From: Eonycteris spelaea
Lineage: Eukaryota; Chordata; Mammalia; Chiroptera; Pteropodidae
DNA length: 64,000 nt
Assembly: GCA_003508835.1 (NCBI GenBank)
Contig: PUFA01000116.1
Location: 3,782,001-3,846,000 of the forward strand
Direction: 5' to 3'
The position numbers and the translations under genes are program-made. The stretch's first letter is position 1. Each line of letters begins with the position of its first letter. Under the pieces are notes generated by a model. It ran no database searches. It was not told the DNA's origin and saw only the letters and a list, made by a program, of their open reading frames with translations. Below are positions 61,010 to 64,000 of this stretch, piece after piece.

Positions 61010-61580
61010 CAGGTCGGGCTGGCACGGGTGACATCGGGGAACCAGGGGAGCCCCGCCCACCTGCACCGGCTTCCGAGGCGCTGCCTTTGAGGGGTGCGAA
61101 GGAGCAGCAGCAGCGTGTTCGCGGGCAGGTTTCTGGAGAACGTGTTTAGTCGCAGTATCAAAAAACGCATCTGCCATAGTATAATAAGATTCTAAGAAGA
61201 CCCTCTCTAGCCATAACTCCACCCTCCAAAAAAATCTTTAAATGATCGCGAAAAAGGGTCAGCACTAGATGTCCCCGCCGCAGGCGCCGTGCTGCCCGAC
61301 CTGCGTCCCCCTGCCTCGACCATCTCGGCGAGAGCCGGTCAACACCTGCGCTCCTTTTCCTGCGGGCTTTCTCTTGTCACCCAAGCTCGCTTGGCTCCTC
61401 GCTCGGCAGGCTGGAGGAGCTGGGGAACCAACCCTCGCGGCAGCGGCGCTCATGGAAAACATCCAAAGACTAATGGGAGATGATGCAGAGACGCCCCAGC
61501 AGTACCACCTTCCAGCTGGGAGAGTGGGGAGCCCCCGGTGCGCCCTGGCTCCAGACTGTCCCTTGTGGATGCAGCGCCAG
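61010..61580. other. CpG-island-like region
   Basis: This is the densest CpG region of the window: about 19 CpGs in 61269-61460 and about 10 in 61025-61145, counted by eye, with clearly raised GC. Open frames of 104-143 codons occur on both strands (for example 61269-61700 + and 61222-60866 -), as expected for GC-rich DNA, and none has a domain I know. It could mark a promoter of an unannotated transcript, be an orphan CpG island, or be a retrocopy. A dip in CpG at 61150-61260 splits it into two lobes. Confidence 0.5.
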
Positions 61581-61950
61581 CTGCCCACGGCGGCTCCTGA
61601 TCTCATGATGAAGCTTTATGGGCCGTCCTCCCTTCCTCGCCCCACACCCACAGCCCTGCCTGTGTCTCCTTCAGCTCCCATGTCAACCACCTGCTCCTGA
61701 CTCCTCCTGAAGGACCTGCTGTTGGGGAACTCAGACTCAGACAGCCACGAAACCGAATGGGAAAATGAAATATCCTTCATAAACGCGGAGAGCGGAGGAA
61801 GGACTGGAGGACCTCCCTTTCGCAAAGGCCTCAGGCCTTACGCAACTGAATTCCATTCGGTTCGACATTCATCAAATGCCTTCTACACAGAAAGCATGTT
61901 TCCTAGATATTTAATACGATTAGAAAAGCATTAAATAAGGTAATTCATTC
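61581..61950 (+). other. unique sequence next to the CpG-rich region
   Basis: An open frame at 61722-61934 includes the acidic peptide 'DSDSHETEWENEISF', but the region upstream in that frame has stops and I know no homolog. It may be a degraded coding sequence or chance. Confidence 0.2.
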
Positions 61951-63819
61951 CACCCTGGAACCTTCACAAATTTAATGAAGTTTCTCCCAAGTGTAAGTAA
62001 ATATTTTCCATTTTCATAAGGAAAATCTTTTCTTGCAATGACAGTCATCCTGATCAATTCCATAAAGTGGCAATTTTGTCAGAACCATTTATCCAGTGAC
62101 GAGGTTCAATTTTGTAAAGATTTTCAGCTTATGATGGTTTAGAATTACCTTGAACTAACCCTGAGGACATGGATGAATTTTATTTTTGAAGAAATCATAA
62201 TAAGTATGATGTTTATACAACTCAATATGTCCTCCTAGGAAAAAATTTACTTTTAATAGAATGATTGTTTTTTTTTTTACATGTTTAGGTAATAACTTCA
62301 AGGAGAGGGTATTTTTGAATGCAAAAAATATTTTGAAAAATCATTTCCAAGTGAGCTGACAATGGAATTACTTGAGACCTATGCATTATTTTTACATCAA
62401 TGTCTTCTTACAGCCCAAATTTAAGAATGTAGTTCATATTTACAAATCAGAGAATTCTATACATTTATGGCTAGACATTGTCTCTCCACATACATAATAT
62501 TTAGACATCTGTGACATGCATCATTTGGTTTGGCGCTTGCTTAGCTGAAATGAAAAGTGATAGGTTGACATTATCAAACTGAGCAGACTTTCTGTAACCT
62601 TAAACTGAACGTTCTGGTGTTTGTACGTAAGGAGCGGCACAAAAGCAGCAGATGCTGTCGTGTGGGGTTAGTCCAACGTTATCATTAAAATGCCTTTGAC
62701 TGGAGAAGATGAGTCAATTACATGAGAATAATCACTTATGTGAATATTTAATCATATTACTTAGATTAATGTTGTTTTTCTGGGGTTGTTGAGACAATGC
62801 AATATAGCCTGCTAATAAAGGAATAGCTATAAACTTTATATGAACCCAAGAAAATTAAGAAAAATTTTAAATAAATTATTACAGAGTGCAGGATATAAAA
62901 AGAGAGCGCAACACTGGTGAATAATTGCACAACTAAGGGTCTCTCTCTCTTCTCTCTCACACACACACACACAACACGCATACACAAGAAGGGGGAAAAA
63001 ACCTTGGTAATGTTATGACAAAATACTCTTGTCGGTTATGGAATCTTTTTGGTGATCTTTCAACTGAACTGATGACTTTGAGCATTTAATGCTCAAAATC
63101 AGAAAAGCCCTCAAGTGTCAAGGCAGATGCATCCTTGCTATGAGACACCTGTGCAGGTCCCGCCCAGTTCGGTGACTTTTGGGTTGCACATTTACAGACA
63201 GCACTGAAATATTCCATGGGTTTTGCAAAACTTTGACTTTACTGCATGAATATTTATACCCTGAAGAAGGGTGCTTACAGATAATTCTGTTGCTGCAGAC
63301 GGAATAAAGTAGAAATCTTTTACAAAAGTCAAACGCGAAGCTGTAGTCACCAGAATTTTGTTTTGTGATGTCGATGCCTAAATAAAGAGAATTTTCTAAA
63401 AAAAAGGAAATGTATCTAAAATATATTTATTAAAAAAATCAAAGGACTAATTCAAACGTTTTTAGGAAAAAAATAAAAAAACTTCTCCCTCCATTACATT
63501 ATTAGCATTATTTTCAACATGAACACATGGAGAGAAGAAGTAATCCCACGGAAAGACAGGATTGGAATGCAATTCCAAAGTTATCAGGGCGAAAAGTGAA
63601 GCATCTTCAGCACCAGGTGGAGCGCTGCGAAAAGGGGAAGATGCATTGTAGGTGGCCAGGCCGGCCAGGCTTCCCACTGTGCCTGAAGGTTCTGTTCCAA
63701 AATATCTTCTTCCCTCCTCCTCCTCCTCTCCCACGATCAAATCTGTTAGTGCCTGAAATACCCCAAAGTTTCAATATTTCAATAGATAGTTGAAATGTCT
63801 TGTCAAAAAAAAGACACTT
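61951..63819. other. unique, complex AT-rich stretch
   Basis: No repeat bodies recognised, which is unusual over nearly 2 kb here. It includes a CT/CA run at 62938-62986 and a hairpin at 63077-63097 with 10-bp arms around one base. Candidate conserved non-coding DNA, judged only by its look. Confidence 0.4.
62938..62986. repeat. (CT)n/(CA)n compound microsatellite
   Basis: CT repeats pass directly into CA repeats. Confidence 0.9.
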
Positions 63820-63970
63820 CCAGATCAGTGAACAGATGCACTCTGAAATCACGACATCTGAACTCAGAAGCTGCTCTGCAATTTACTCAGTGTGCATGAC
63901 CCAGGCCAGTTATTCACCCTCTTCAAACCGTGGCGTTCCCGTGTCTTCGGGGACAGGATTATCTTCCATG
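63820..63970 (+). repeat. MIR SINE
   Basis: 'tctgaactcagaagctgctc', 'tgcaatttactcagtgtgca', 'tgacccaggccagttattca' and 'gtgtcttcggggacagg' follow the forward MIR order. Confidence 0.6.
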
Positions 63971-64000
63971 TACGACGGCAAGACTTGAGTGATAAACCAC

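Noticed and set aside
61269..61700. 143-codon open frame as a real gene
   Set aside because: High GC lengthens chance frames. Both strands are open here, there is no recognisable domain, and no splice or polyadenylation context suits it. Kept only as part of the CpG-rich finding.
1..64000. CRISPR arrays, bacterial operons, tRNA genes, intact snRNA genes, intact provirus
   Set aside because: Repeat content and base composition are mammalian. No spaced direct-repeat array, no tRNA cloverleaf with intact A and B boxes, no U6/7SK/Y RNA text and no retroviral gene set were seen.

Overview
The window looks like intergenic or deep intronic DNA from a placental mammal. It is AT-rich, has no intact protein-coding gene that I recognise, and is full of decayed interspersed repeats (MIR, L2, 5'-truncated L1, hAT-Charlie/MER elements, one MLT-type LTR) and microsatellites. 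The longest open frames are about 110-156 codons, overlap one another on both strands, often start at non-ATG codons, and look like chance. Several L1 copies (ends at 12489, 16643, 53200; reverse copies at 12665, 20466, 42360) share a 3' end of the form 'ttaaccaatgtcacc..aata'. From memory this is typical of bat L1s, so a bat is my best guess. I see no Alu, B1, carnivore tRNA-Lys, bovid or vespertilionid Ves SINE, which would fit a pteropodid or rhinolophoid bat. That taxonomic step is inference.

Layout. 1-9 kb: mostly unique AT-rich DNA with an (AAT)n array, a Charlie-type element at 4.9 kb and a MER1 at 6.6 kb. 9-13 kb: MIR and L2 fragments, a truncated L1, a perfect (CT)31 array on a reverse L1 tail, and a compact block of two hairpins. 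13-14 kb: a CpG-dense unique patch. 15.8-16.6 kb: the longest L1 remnant, which keeps the end of ORF2. 18-24.5 kb: MER5A, MIR, L1, Charlie and L2 fragments and a G-rich tract. 25.9-26.4 kb: an L1 scrap and a CpG-dense patch. 26.5-35 kb: mostly unique. 35.2-35.5 kb: an MLT1-like LTR containing (TC)17. 37-42.5 kb: MIRs, a MER1 and a CG/CA alternating tract. 42.5-55 kb: mostly unique, with one exon-like 54-nt segment at 42774-42827, a possible LTR scrap at 44.6 kb and an (AAT)n array. 55.06 kb: a complete-length 5S rRNA pseudogene. 56-60 kb: C-rich, GA and CT tracts, MIRs and L2 and L1 scraps. 60.6-61.9 kb: the most CpG-rich part of the window, with an exon-like reverse-strand segment beside it. 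62-64 kb: unique DNA and a MIR.

No genes here can be said to work together. The parts most worth checking are the exon-like segment at 42.8 kb, the CpG-rich block with a possible reverse-strand exon at 60.6-61.6 kb, two further CpG-dense patches, the hairpin block at 12.8 kb, and some unique stretches that could be conserved regulatory DNA. I found no convincing new biological system.
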